Assembly (NCBI RefSeq): GCF_900105805.1
Contig: NZ_LT629788.1
Coordinates: forward strand, 868,001-932,000
DNA from: Pseudomonas moraviensis
GTDB lineage: Bacteria; Pseudomonadota; Gammaproteobacteria; Pseudomonadales; Pseudomonadaceae
Reading direction: 5' to 3'
Length of the DNA stretch: 64,000 nt
Shown: positions 9,099 through 16,645 of the stretch, in pieces
How positions within the stretch are numbered: position 1 is the stretch's first letter
How the letters are laid out: every line of letters starts with the position of its first letter
The notes under the pieces: model-generated
Told to the model about the DNA's origin: nothing
Seen by the model: the letters and a program-made list of their open reading frames with translations, nothing else
Database searches by the model: none
Position numbers and translations under genes: made by a program

Positions 9099-9119
9099 TT
9101 CGGCCACTAGCGATGCTCT

Positions 9120-9210
9120 TGTAGGAGTGAGCCTGCTCGCGATGGCGGTGTGTCAGCCACATTTCCATCGACTGAAAGAACGCTATCGCGAGCAGGCTCA
9201 CTCCTACAGG
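9120..9210. repeat. REP pair, family B
   Basis: Inverted copies of the gtaggagtgagcctgctcgc unit, in the gap between the convergent DapF-like and codA genes. Confidence 0.9.
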
Positions 9211-9253
9211 GTTTGTGGCAAATGGAATATTTGCATTTGACTCAGCGCAATTC

Positions 9254-10489
9254 TCAGCTGAACTCCACCACCGGCATCTGCCGCTTCATCAACACCTTGC
9301 CGCCACGAATCGAATACAGCGGCAGACCCTGGCTGCGGATCACCTCGTAATCGCTGTCCGCCGACAGAATCAGCAGGTTCGCCGGGCGGCCCTGTTCCAG
9401 GCCGTAACGCTCGCCCAGGTGCATGGCTTTGGCGCTGTTGTCGGTGACCAGGTCCAGCGCGCTTTGCAGGTTGCGATAACCGAGCATGTGGCAGATGTGC
9501 AGACCCGCTTCAAGCACGCGCAGGATGTTGCCGTTGCCCAGCGGGTACCACGGATCGACGATGGAATCCTGGCCGAAACACACGTTCATCCCGGCTTCGA
9601 GCAGTTCGTTGACGCGGGTGACGCCGCGGCGTTTCGGGAAATTGTCGAAACGTCCCTGCAGGTGGATGCTTTCGGTCGGGCAGGAAACAAAACTGATCCC
9701 GGAATGGCCGAGCAGGCGGAACAGTTTGGCGCAGTAGGCGTTGTCGTAAGAGCCCATCGCCGTGGTGTGGCTGGCGGTGACGCGGGCGCCCATGTCGCGG
9801 CTGCGCGCTTCTTCGGCGAGCACTTCAAGGAAGCGCGAATGCGGGTCGTCGGTCTCGTCGCAATGCACGTCGACCAGGCAACCGGTGCGCTCGGCCAGGT
9901 CCATCAGAAACTTCACCGAGCTGACGCCCTGATCGCGGGTGTATTCGAAATGCGGAATGCCCCCGACCACATCGGCACCCATGCGGATCGCTTCTTCCAT
10001 TAGCTCGCGACCGTTGCGGAACGACTCGATGCCTTCTTGCGGGAACGCGACGATTTGTAGGTCGATCAGGTGGCGGCTTTCCTCGCGCACTTCGAGCATG
10101 GCTTTGAGCGCAGTGAGTTGCGGGTCAGTGACGTCGACGTGGGTGCGCACATGCTGGATGCCGTGGGCGGCCAGCGCCTGAATGGTCTTCTTGGCGCGGG
10201 TCTTGGTGTCTTCTTCGGTAATGGTGACTTTGCGCTCGCCCCAGCACTCGATGCCTTCGAACAGCGTGCCGCTCATGTTCCAGCGCGGCTCGCCGGCGGT
10301 AAGGGTGGCGTCGAGGTGAATGTGCGGCTCGACGAAGGGCGGCACCACCAGATTGCCGCCGGCATCGAGGTCATCCGGGCCGAGGGTCGGCGCTTCGGTC
10401 TGGCGGGCGATGCTGTGGATCAGGCCGTCTTCGAGGTGCAATTCGTGCAGGCCTTCCTGGTTGCGCAGGCGGGCGTTGATGATGTGCAT
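9254..10489 (-). CDS. codA: cytosine deaminase
   Basis: 411 residues from the ATG at 10489, close to the 427 of E. coli CodA. This is an amidohydrolase-fold metalloenzyme that converts cytosine to uracil and ammonia in the cytoplasm. Visible metal and active-site motifs are PHIHLD (His56, His58), LVDVHCDETDDPHSRF, ASHTTAMGSYD and FGQDSIVDPWYPLG. It begins 14 bp after the end of codB on the same strand, so the pair forms a codBA operon for salvage of exogenous cytosine. Confidence 0.93.
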   Translation of the reverse strand: MHIINARLRNQEGLHELHLEDGLIHSIARQTEAPTLGPDDLDAGGNLVVPPFVEPHIHLDATLTAGEPRWNMSGTLFEGIECWGERKVTITEEDTKTRAKKTIQALAAHGIQHVRTHVDVTDPQLTALKAMLEVREESRHLIDLQIVAFPQEGIESFRNGRELMEEAIRMGADVVGGIPHFEYTRDQGVSSVKFLMDLAERTGCLVDVHCDETDDPHSRFLEVLAEEARSRDMGARVTASHTTAMGSYDNAYCAKLFRLLGHSGISFVSCPTESIHLQGRFDNFPKRRGVTRVNELLEAGMNVCFGQDSIVDPWYPLGNGNILRVLEAGLHICHMLGYRNLQSALDLVTDNSAKAMHLGERYGLEQGRPANLLILSADSDYEVIRSQGLPLYSIRGGKVLMKRQMPVVEFS

Positions 10490-10503
10490 CAGGCGAATCC
10501 TTT

Positions 10504-11775
10504 TTATAGGTCTTGTAGTGGTGCGCTGAGGCGATGGGCGCCGAGCACACCGGTGACGATGACATACGTTAGCGCGGCAGCGGCGATCCCTACCAGCGGC
10601 GCGACCCATGGCGAGCTGAACGCAGCGACGGTGCCCACCCCATAGGCCCCGAGCCCCGGCCAGTTGAACGCCGGCAACCGTGCGTCGGCCAGACGCGGAT
10701 AGTGCCCGCGCCAGCGGTAGAAGAAGTCAGCCATGATCACCCCGCCAATCGGCGGAATCACCGTGCCGAGCAGGATCAGGTACGGCACCAGCATGTCATA
10801 CATGCCGAGGAGGGCGAGCAGGGTGCCAATCACCGCACCGCCGAGGGTTACGGTTTTGCGCCGCCCGGTACGCAGCAGGTTGCAGCCGGCCACGGCAAAG
10901 TTGTAGATGGTGTTGTCCTGCGTGCTCCAGATGTTCAGCAAGAGCATGGCCATCGCGGCCATGGCGAAGCCCTGCAACAGCAGCACTTCAACCACGTCCG
11001 GCTGCTGATAGACGATCGCGCCGTATGCGCCGATCAGCACCATCAGGCCGTTGCCGATGAAAAAGCCGATCAGACTGGCCAACACTGCCACCCGCGCCGA
11101 ACGCGAAAATCGCGTCCAGTTGGTGGCTTGCGTAGCGCCGCTGACGAAGGTGCCGAACACCAGGGTGATCGCTGTCGACCAGTCCAGCGAGCCCGTCGGT
11201 ATCACGCTGAGCAATCCCTCGAAACCGCCGACCTTCACCGTCGCTACCCACATCGACAGCATTAACAGCAACATCATCGCCGGCACCGCGATGTACGAGA
11301 GAATTTCCAGTCCGCGATAACCGATGTACGCCGTGGCGCAGAAGCCCAGACCGAACAACACCATCAGGCCGAGCACCGTGGCCTCATTCAGATCGAAGTA
11401 CTTGCCGATCACCACCGCCGCCGTCGCCGTGCCCCAGGCGTACCAGCCGATCTGAGTGAAACCGAGGATCAGGTCGCTGAGCTTGCTGCCGACTTCGCCA
11501 AAACAGAACCGCCCCATCAGCACCGAATTGAGGCCGCTCTTGAAGGCGATGTAACCCAGGCCCGCGGCGTACAGACCGAGCAACAGGTTGCCGACAATGA
11601 TCACCGCCATCATCTCGGCAAAACCGAACGCGACCCCCAGCTTGCCGCCGGCAAACATGGTCGCGGTGAAAAACGTGAAACCCAGTAACACCATCGCCGT
11701 CGAGGCCAGGCCTTTGCGCGCGTGCATCGGCACTTCACTGAGCGGGTAATCGTTGCCGGAGGCGTTCTGCGTCAT
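10504..11775 (-). CDS. codB: cytosine permease
   Basis: 423 residues with about 12 hydrophobic segments, starting at the ATG at 11775 (MTQNASGNDYPLSEVP). The family is NCS1 nucleobase transporters. Segments such as WSTQDNTIYNFAVAG and ILLGTVIPPIGGVIMADFF are typical of CodB. It takes up cytosine for the deaminase encoded 14 bp downstream. In-frame sequence upstream to 12045 is repeat and intergenic DNA. Confidence 0.92.
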   Translation of the reverse strand: MTQNASGNDYPLSEVPMHARKGLASTAMVLLGFTFFTATMFAGGKLGVAFGFAEMMAVIIVGNLLLGLYAAGLGYIAFKSGLNSVLMGRFCFGEVGSKLSDLILGFTQIGWYAWGTATAAVVIGKYFDLNEATVLGLMVLFGLGFCATAYIGYRGLEILSYIAVPAMMLLLMLSMWVATVKVGGFEGLLSVIPTGSLDWSTAITLVFGTFVSGATQATNWTRFSRSARVAVLASLIGFFIGNGLMVLIGAYGAIVYQQPDVVEVLLLQGFAMAAMAMLLLNIWSTQDNTIYNFAVAGCNLLRTGRRKTVTLGGAVIGTLLALLGMYDMLVPYLILLGTVIPPIGGVIMADFFYRWRGHYPRLADARLPAFNWPGLGAYGVGTVAAFSSPWVAPLVGIAAAALTYVIVTGVLGAHRLSAPLQDL

Positions 11776-11910
11776 GGGGCAGTCCTTGCTGGAAGGGGAA
11801 GACGCAGGAGGGTTGCAGCGGTCGTGCCAAACGCGGTCGGGCTGGGTATGTATAGACGACACGGCGAAGTCAGGCGCGAAAACGGTGCACCTGACCACAC
11901 CGAAGCCCAA

Positions 11911-11996
11911 TGTAGGAGCTGCCGAAGGCTGCGATCTTTTGATTTTGATTGTAAAAACCAAGATCAAAAGATCGCAGCCTTCGGCAGCTCCTACAG
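11911..11996. repeat. REP pair, family A
   Basis: Inverted copies of tgtaggagctgccgaaggct, upstream of codB and downstream of queD. Confidence 0.9.
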
Positions 11997-12011
11997 AGGT
12001 GTCTGTGTGGC

Positions 12012-12368
12012 TTATTCCCCGCGATAAATGCAGCCGCTGGTGCACGTCTCATGAATGCGGATCGCGCTGAGTTCCGGCAGCAACGGCTTCATCTCGTTCC
12101 AGATGAATTTGGCCAGCACTTCGCTGGTCGGGTTTTCCAGACCGGGAATGTCGTTCAGGTAGTTGTGGTCGAGGCGTTCGTACAGCGGCTTGAAGAACGC
12201 TTTGATCTCGGAGAAATCGCGAATCCAGCCAGTGTGCGGATCAAGGTCGCCGCTCAGGTGCAGCGCGACCTTGAACGAGTGACCGTGCAGGCGTCCGCAC
12301 TTGTGGCCGTCGGGGACGTGGGGCAGGCGGTGGGCGGATTCGAAGGTAAACTCTTTGAAGATTTCCAC
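12012..12368 (-). CDS. queD: 6-carboxytetrahydropterin synthase
   Basis: 118 residues, the usual length of the QueD family. It makes 6-carboxytetrahydropterin from dihydroneopterin triphosphate on the way to queuosine. Zinc ligands are His13 (ESAHRL), His28 and His30 (LHGH). The catalytic set is Cys24, Asp67-His68 (LDHNYLND) and His106-Glu107 (IHETCTSG). It stands alone; no other queuosine gene is adjacent. No preQ1-riboswitch-like leader was recognised upstream. Confidence 0.95.
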   Translation of the reverse strand: MEIFKEFTFESAHRLPHVPDGHKCGRLHGHSFKVALHLSGDLDPHTGWIRDFSEIKAFFKPLYERLDHNYLNDIPGLENPTSEVLAKFIWNEMKPLLPELSAIRIHETCTSGCIYRGE

Positions 12369-12453
12369 GGTATTTTCGGCTCTGTTCAGATGGCGTTCGC
12401 CGCAGCGATTCGGGCAGGCGGCGAGTTTATCAGCTTGTCTTTGGCCGTGCTGA

Positions 12454-13533
12454 CTAAAGGGTCAGCAAGCGGTCGGCGAGGCGACCGCTGGCCGTCAGTT
12501 CGAGGAATTCATCGCCCAGTCGGCGACTCTCGTCCATCGCCGCGTGCCAGTATTTCTGCCGGCTCGGCGCATCGCCCATGAAGCGTTTGAAGTCGTTACG
12601 ATCGGGCAGCTTGCCGTAGGGCAGGCGCGCCAGATATTCCTTCGACGGCGCGACCAGCACCACGTCCTGCAAACGCTGCACCGAGGCGCGGCGCCACGGC
12701 AGGGTCTTGTCGAACCAGCCGGGGATCACCCGATCGGTGAAGTGCGGATAAAGCACGATGCCGTCGCCGCTGTAGGGAAGGTCGAGGTGATAGTCGAGCA
12801 GGCCGCCGTCGCGGAACGTACCTGCGCCGGCGCCGGGCAAGTCGCGCACGCCTTCCATGACCATCGGAATCGACCCCGAAGCGAGCAGGGCCTGACGCAG
12901 GTTGCCGGCATTGAGGGCAACGAAGCGCGAGGGGAAATCGGTCAAGGCATCGAGCGGCGGGGCGAGGCGCGGATCGTGGATGATCAGCCGTTCGAAGTGC
13001 CGCGACAGCCGGGCGCGCCCGCGCAGGTTGTCGGCGATCACCGAACCGAGTGCCAGACCGAGGCGCCCGCGATGGTCTTCGGCGAGGCGGCCCTGACTTT
13101 TCACCACCATGATGTTGAGGCGGTAATCGCGGTTTTCGAGGATGCTCGCGTCGCGGCCGTCGAGCAGGTCGTTGAGCATGCGTTGCGAGCTCTGACTGAT
13201 CTCGGCCATGGTCACGCCTTTGTTGAAATTCTGCTCGGCGTACAGCTGACCGAGGCGGCGAATGCCTTCGGCGGCGTCCGGCAGGCAGGCACTGGCGAAG
13301 CGCCAGGAACCCACCGAGGCGCCGATCAGCGAACGCTCGCGCGGCGCACTCGGCAGCCACTCGCCGAACAACGCCAGATCGAGCCCCTGAATCCCCAGCG
13401 CCTTCGGCCCACCGGCCGCACCGGGCAGGGTGCCGACGTCAGCGGCGTGCAAGCCCTGCGCACGAATCCGCGCCATGGCCCGCGGGCCGGCCTTGAGGGT
13501 GAGGGCGGGGAACTTGATGTGGATGGCGGTCAT
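12454..13533 (-). CDS. patatin-like phospholipase family protein
   Basis: 359 residues from the ATG at 13533. The patatin Ser-Asp dyad elements are visible: the oxyanion loop GAAGGPKALG (38-47), the nucleophile elbow GASVG (Ser73), and DGGLLDY (Asp242). Members are acyl hydrolases acting on lipids. There is no signal peptide or lipobox, so it is probably cytoplasmic or membrane-peripheral. It is a single gene flanked by a REP pair upstream and queD downstream. The substrate is unknown. Confidence 0.85.
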   Translation of the reverse strand: MTAIHIKFPALTLKAGPRAMARIRAQGLHAADVGTLPGAAGGPKALGIQGLDLALFGEWLPSAPRERSLIGASVGSWRFASACLPDAAEGIRRLGQLYAEQNFNKGVTMAEISQSSQRMLNDLLDGRDASILENRDYRLNIMVVKSQGRLAEDHRGRLGLALGSVIADNLRGRARLSRHFERLIIHDPRLAPPLDALTDFPSRFVALNAGNLRQALLASGSIPMVMEGVRDLPGAGAGTFRDGGLLDYHLDLPYSGDGIVLYPHFTDRVIPGWFDKTLPWRRASVQRLQDVVLVAPSKEYLARLPYGKLPDRNDFKRFMGDAPSRQKYWHAAMDESRRLGDEFLELTASGRLADRLLTL

Positions 13534-13586
13534 ACCGGTCTCGATCGTTAGCAAGCTGCGAATTATAAGCCGATGTTGCGAACCCT

Positions 13587-13676
13587 TGTAGGAGTGAGCC
13601 TGCTCGCGATAGCGGTGCATCAGTGGCAGATGTGTTGGCTGACACACCGCTATCGCGAGCAGGCTCACTCCTACAG
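13587..13676. repeat. REP pair, family B
   Basis: Inverted copies of the tgtaggagtgagcctgctcg unit, between the divergent patatin and PepSY genes. Confidence 0.9.
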
Positions 13677-13727
13677 AGTCTTATTCCAGGCGGTGGATTG
13701 GTAATGAAAAGGGCACAATGATGGCCA

Positions 13728-13773
13728 TTCAGTTTCAGTTAAGTTGACCCCGCTAAGGTGCCCACCGTATGCA
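13728..13773 (+). promoter_or_regulatory. candidate promoter with tandem TTCAGT operator for the PepSY/two-component operon
   Basis: ttcagtttcagttaag (13728-13743) contains two TTCAGT units in tandem, immediately followed by a good -35 box TTGACC (13744-13749) and, after 18 bases, a weak -10 TATGCA (13768-13773). Tandem 6-base sites next to the -35 are typical binding sites for OmpR/PhoB-class regulators, such as the one encoded in this operon, so autoregulation is plausible. Confidence 0.4.
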
Positions 13774-13796
13774 ACATATAAGAATTCGGAGACACC

Positions 13797-14105
13797 ATGA
13801 AAACCCTGACTGCCCTGACCACTGCCTCGATCATCGGCCTCACTGCCAGCACCGCTCACGCGCGCGATCTCGGGCCTGACGAAGCGCTTCGTTTGCGCGA
13901 CGCTGGTACTATCGTCTCCTTCGAGAAGCTCAACGCCATCGCGCTGGAAGAACACCCCGGTTCGGAAATCACCGAAACCGAGCTGGAAGAAGAGTACGGC
14001 AAGTTCATTTACCAGATCGAACTGCGCGACCCGAAAGGTGTGAAGTGGGATCTGGAGTTGAACGCGGTAGATGGTGAAGTGCTCAGGGATCATCAGGATA
14101 CGTAA
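13797..14105 (+). CDS. periplasmic PepSY-domain protein 1
   Basis: 102 residues with a clear signal peptide (MKTLTALTTASIIGLTASTAHA) and a single PepSY domain (ALRLRDAGTIVSFEKLNAIAL, ending in LNAVDGEVLRDHQD). GGAG six bases before the ATG supports the start. It is the first gene of a four-gene operon and overlaps the next gene by one base (TAATG). PepSY proteins beside two-component systems are often periplasmic modulators or targets of the system. It is a diverged paralogue of its neighbour. Confidence 0.85.
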   Translation: MKTLTALTTASIIGLTASTAHARDLGPDEALRLRDAGTIVSFEKLNAIALEEHPGSEITETELEEEYGKFIYQIELRDPKGVKWDLELNAVDGEVLRDHQDT

Positions 14106-14416
14106 TGAAGCTGAATATTCGCGCCACCCGCCTGACGGCGCTGGCGCTGGTGTTGTTCTGCACCACTGCCATGGCCCGCGACCTTGATCAGGACGAGGCA
14201 CTGGCCCTGCGTCGCGATGGCGTGATCCTGCCGCTGGAGCAAGTGCTGCAGCAGGCCATGGATCGCTACCCCGGTGCCAAACTGCTGGAAGTCGAGCTGG
14301 AAGAAAAACACGACGTGTACATTTACGAAGTCGAATTGCTGACGGTCGAAGGCGTGGCGCGCGAGCTGCACTTGAAGGCCGATACCGGCGAGTTAGTCAA
14401 AGACAAGGAAGATTGA
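14105..14416 (+). CDS. periplasmic PepSY-domain protein 2
   Basis: 103 residues with signal peptide (to TTAMA) and one PepSY domain. It shares with its upstream neighbour the pattern ARDL-x-x-DEAL-x-LR-x-x-G and the ending D-x-GE. The two probably arose by tandem duplication. It is three bases upstream of the response regulator. Confidence 0.85.
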   Translation: MKLNIRATRLTALALVLFCTTAMARDLDQDEALALRRDGVILPLEQVLQQAMDRYPGAKLLEVELEEKHDVYIYEVELLTVEGVARELHLKADTGELVKDKED

Positions 14417-14419
14417 TCG

Positions 14420-15088
14420 ATGCGTTTGCTTCTGGTGGAAGACCACGTACCGCTGGCCGACGAATTGCTCGCTGGCCTTCAGCGCCAGGGCTACGCGGTG
14501 GATTGGCTGGCCGATGGCCGTGACGCGGTGTATCAGGGCAGCAGCGAGCCCTATGACCTGATCATCCTCGACCTCGGCCTGCCCGGCGTACCGGGGCTGG
14601 ACGTGCTTGCGCAGTGGCGCGCGGCCGGTCTGGCGATACCGGTGCTGATCCTCACCGCGCGCGATTCCTGGGCCGAGCGCATCGAAGGCCTGAAGGCCGG
14701 CGCGGATGATTACCTGACCAAACCGTTTCACCCGGAAGAGCTGTTCCTGCGCATTCAGTCGCTGTTGCGCCGCTCCAAGGGCCAGTCCAACCAGCCCACC
14801 CTGCAAGCCGCGGGCCTGCATCTGGACGAGGGCCGCCAGTGCGTGGTTCGCGACGGCGCCGACATCCAGCTGACCGCCGCCGAATTCCGCCTGCTGCGCT
14901 ATTTCATGCTGCACCCCGAACAAATCCTCTCGAAAAGCCACCTCGCCGAACACCTCTACGACGGTGAGACCGAGCGCGATTCCAACGTCCTCGAAGTCCA
15001 CGTCAATCACCTGCGGCGCAAGCTCGGCAAAAGCGTCATCGAAACCCGTCGCGGTCAGGGATACCTGTTCGGCGGGCAAGCTTCATGA
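14420..15088 (+). CDS. OmpR/PhoB-class response regulator
   Basis: 222 residues. The receiver domain has Asp51 as phosphorylation site (LIILDLGLPG), Thr79 and Lys101 (LTKPF). The C-terminal winged helix shows ADIQLTAAEFRLLRYF and SNVLEVHVNHLRRKLG. It overlaps the kinase start by four bases (ATGA). It resembles regulators of the QseB/PmrA/BqsR group that sense cations or surface signals, but the specific orthologue cannot be fixed from sequence. Confidence 0.93.
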   Translation: MRLLLVEDHVPLADELLAGLQRQGYAVDWLADGRDAVYQGSSEPYDLIILDLGLPGVPGLDVLAQWRAAGLAIPVLILTARDSWAERIEGLKAGADDYLTKPFHPEELFLRIQSLLRRSKGQSNQPTLQAAGLHLDEGRQCVVRDGADIQLTAAEFRLLRYFMLHPEQILSKSHLAEHLYDGETERDSNVLEVHVNHLRRKLGKSVIETRRGQGYLFGGQAS

Positions 15089-16398
15089 GATCAATCCAGC
15101 GCCGGTTGAGCCTGGGTTTGATCAGCGTGATGGTGATCGTCGGTCTGGTGCTGGCGCAAACCAGCCTGTGGTTATTCGAAGTCGGCTTGCAGCGCTACCT
15201 CGAAGCCGGCCTGCGCAATGACAGCGAAAGCCTGCTGGTGGCGCTGGTGCGCGGCCCGCAAGGGTTGCAGCTGGATGAGCGGCATCTGTCGCCGGCCTAT
15301 CAGCGGCCATTTTCCGGGCATTACTTTCGCATCGACTTCTCTGACAGTCACTGGCGCTCGCGCTCGTTATGGGATCAGGATCTGCCCTTGCTCGACCACC
15401 CGGGGCTGCACAGTAACCTGCAACTGGGCCCCGGCGGGCAACGCCTGCTGATATTGCGTTCGGACTATCGGCGCCTGGGCCAGTCGATCTCGATCAGCGT
15501 CGCCCAGGATTACACGCCGGTCAGCGACAGCTTCCAGCGCATGCGCCAGATCGGCCTCGGCCTGGGGCTGGCGGCGTTGTTGCTGATCCTGTTCCTGCAG
15601 CGCCTGACCGTGCGCCGCGCCCTCAAACCACTGGAGCGCGCGCGCGAGCAGATCGCTCAGTTGCAGCAGGGCCAGCGCTCGCAACTCGACGATCAGGTGC
15701 CGGTGGAACTGGAACCGCTGGTGGCGCAGATCAACCATTTGCTCGCCCACACCGAAGACAGCCTCAAGCGCTCGCGCAATGCCTTGGGCAACCTCGGCCA
15801 CGCGTTGAAAACACCGCTGGCGGTGCTGCTGAGCCTGGCCTCCAGCGACAAGCTCGACGACCATCCCGAGCTGCGCAGGATTCTCAAGGAACAACTGGAA
15901 CAGGTGCAGCAGCGCCTCAATCGTGAACTCAATCGGGCGCGGTTATCCGGTGATGCGCTGCCCGGCGCGTTGTTCGATTGCGATGCCGAGCTGCCGGGGT
16001 TGCTGGCGACGCTGAACATGATTCATGGCGAACACCTGGCCTTGAGTTACGTCGCACCGCCGGGCCTGCAACTGCCGTGGGATCGCGAGGACTTGCTGGA
16101 ACTGCTCGGCAACCTGCTCGACAACGCCTGCAAATGGGCCGATGCCGAAGTGCGCTTGAGTGTGATCGAACGGTCTGACGGCTTTGCCCTGAGCGTGGAA
16201 GATGACGGGCCGGGAATCCCCGAGGAACAACGCGCTCAAGTGTTCAGCCGTGGCACGCGGCTTGATGAGCAGACCCACGGGCATGGGCTGGGCCTTGGCA
16301 TCGTGCGGGACATCGTCGATACCTGGGGCGGCTTGCTGGTGCTGGGCGAGAGCGAGTGGGGCGGGTTGAAAGTGGTGATCGAGCTGCCTCGGCGGTGA
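15085..16398 (+). CDS. sensor histidine kinase
   Basis: 437 residues with membrane segments at about 8-30 and 155-172 framing a periplasmic sensor of about 120 residues. The phosphoacceptor His239 lies in GHALKTPLAVLL, a PhoQ/QseC-like H-box, followed by the N-box DNACKWAD and G-boxes EDDGPGIP and GHGLGLGIV. It is the partner of the response regulator just upstream. The periplasmic PepSY proteins of the same operon may feed into its sensor domain. Confidence 0.93.
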   Translation: MRSIQRRLSLGLISVMVIVGLVLAQTSLWLFEVGLQRYLEAGLRNDSESLLVALVRGPQGLQLDERHLSPAYQRPFSGHYFRIDFSDSHWRSRSLWDQDLPLLDHPGLHSNLQLGPGGQRLLILRSDYRRLGQSISISVAQDYTPVSDSFQRMRQIGLGLGLAALLLILFLQRLTVRRALKPLERAREQIAQLQQGQRSQLDDQVPVELEPLVAQINHLLAHTEDSLKRSRNALGNLGHALKTPLAVLLSLASSDKLDDHPELRRILKEQLEQVQQRLNRELNRARLSGDALPGALFDCDAELPGLLATLNMIHGEHLALSYVAPPGLQLPWDREDLLELLGNLLDNACKWADAEVRLSVIERSDGFALSVEDDGPGIPEEQRAQVFSRGTRLDEQTHGHGLGLGIVRDIVDTWGGLLVLGESEWGGLKVVIELPRR

Positions 16399-16407
16399 GC
16401 CCTTGAA

Positions 16408-16617
16408 AAGCCCCTCACCCTAACCCTCTCCCGGAGGGAGAGGGGACTGACCGAGGTGTTTAGTCGAGGTACACCGACGTGAGATACCGAGCCGAACTCA
16501 GGTTTTGAAAGCATCACCGTGATCTGAGTACCGAGCCGGACTCAGGTTTGAATGGCGTGAAGATCGGCTCCCTTTCCCCCTCGCCCCCCTTGGGGGAGAG
16601 GGCTGGGGTGAGGGGGG
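16408..16617. repeat. REP-like element, family D, with internal direct repeat
   Basis: Outer inverted arms: ccctcaccctaaccctctcc at 16410 and the complementary gggagagggctggggtgagg near 16598-16617. Inside are two 21-base direct copies starting taccgagccg at 16485 and 16529 that differ at one base. It fills the gap between two convergent genes. Confidence 0.75.
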
Positions 16618-16645
16618 AATCTGACTGACACCCCGCAATCTCAGA

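Noticed and set aside
12369..12453. preQ1 riboswitch at queD
   Set aside because: No characteristic preQ1 leader could be recognised upstream of queD.
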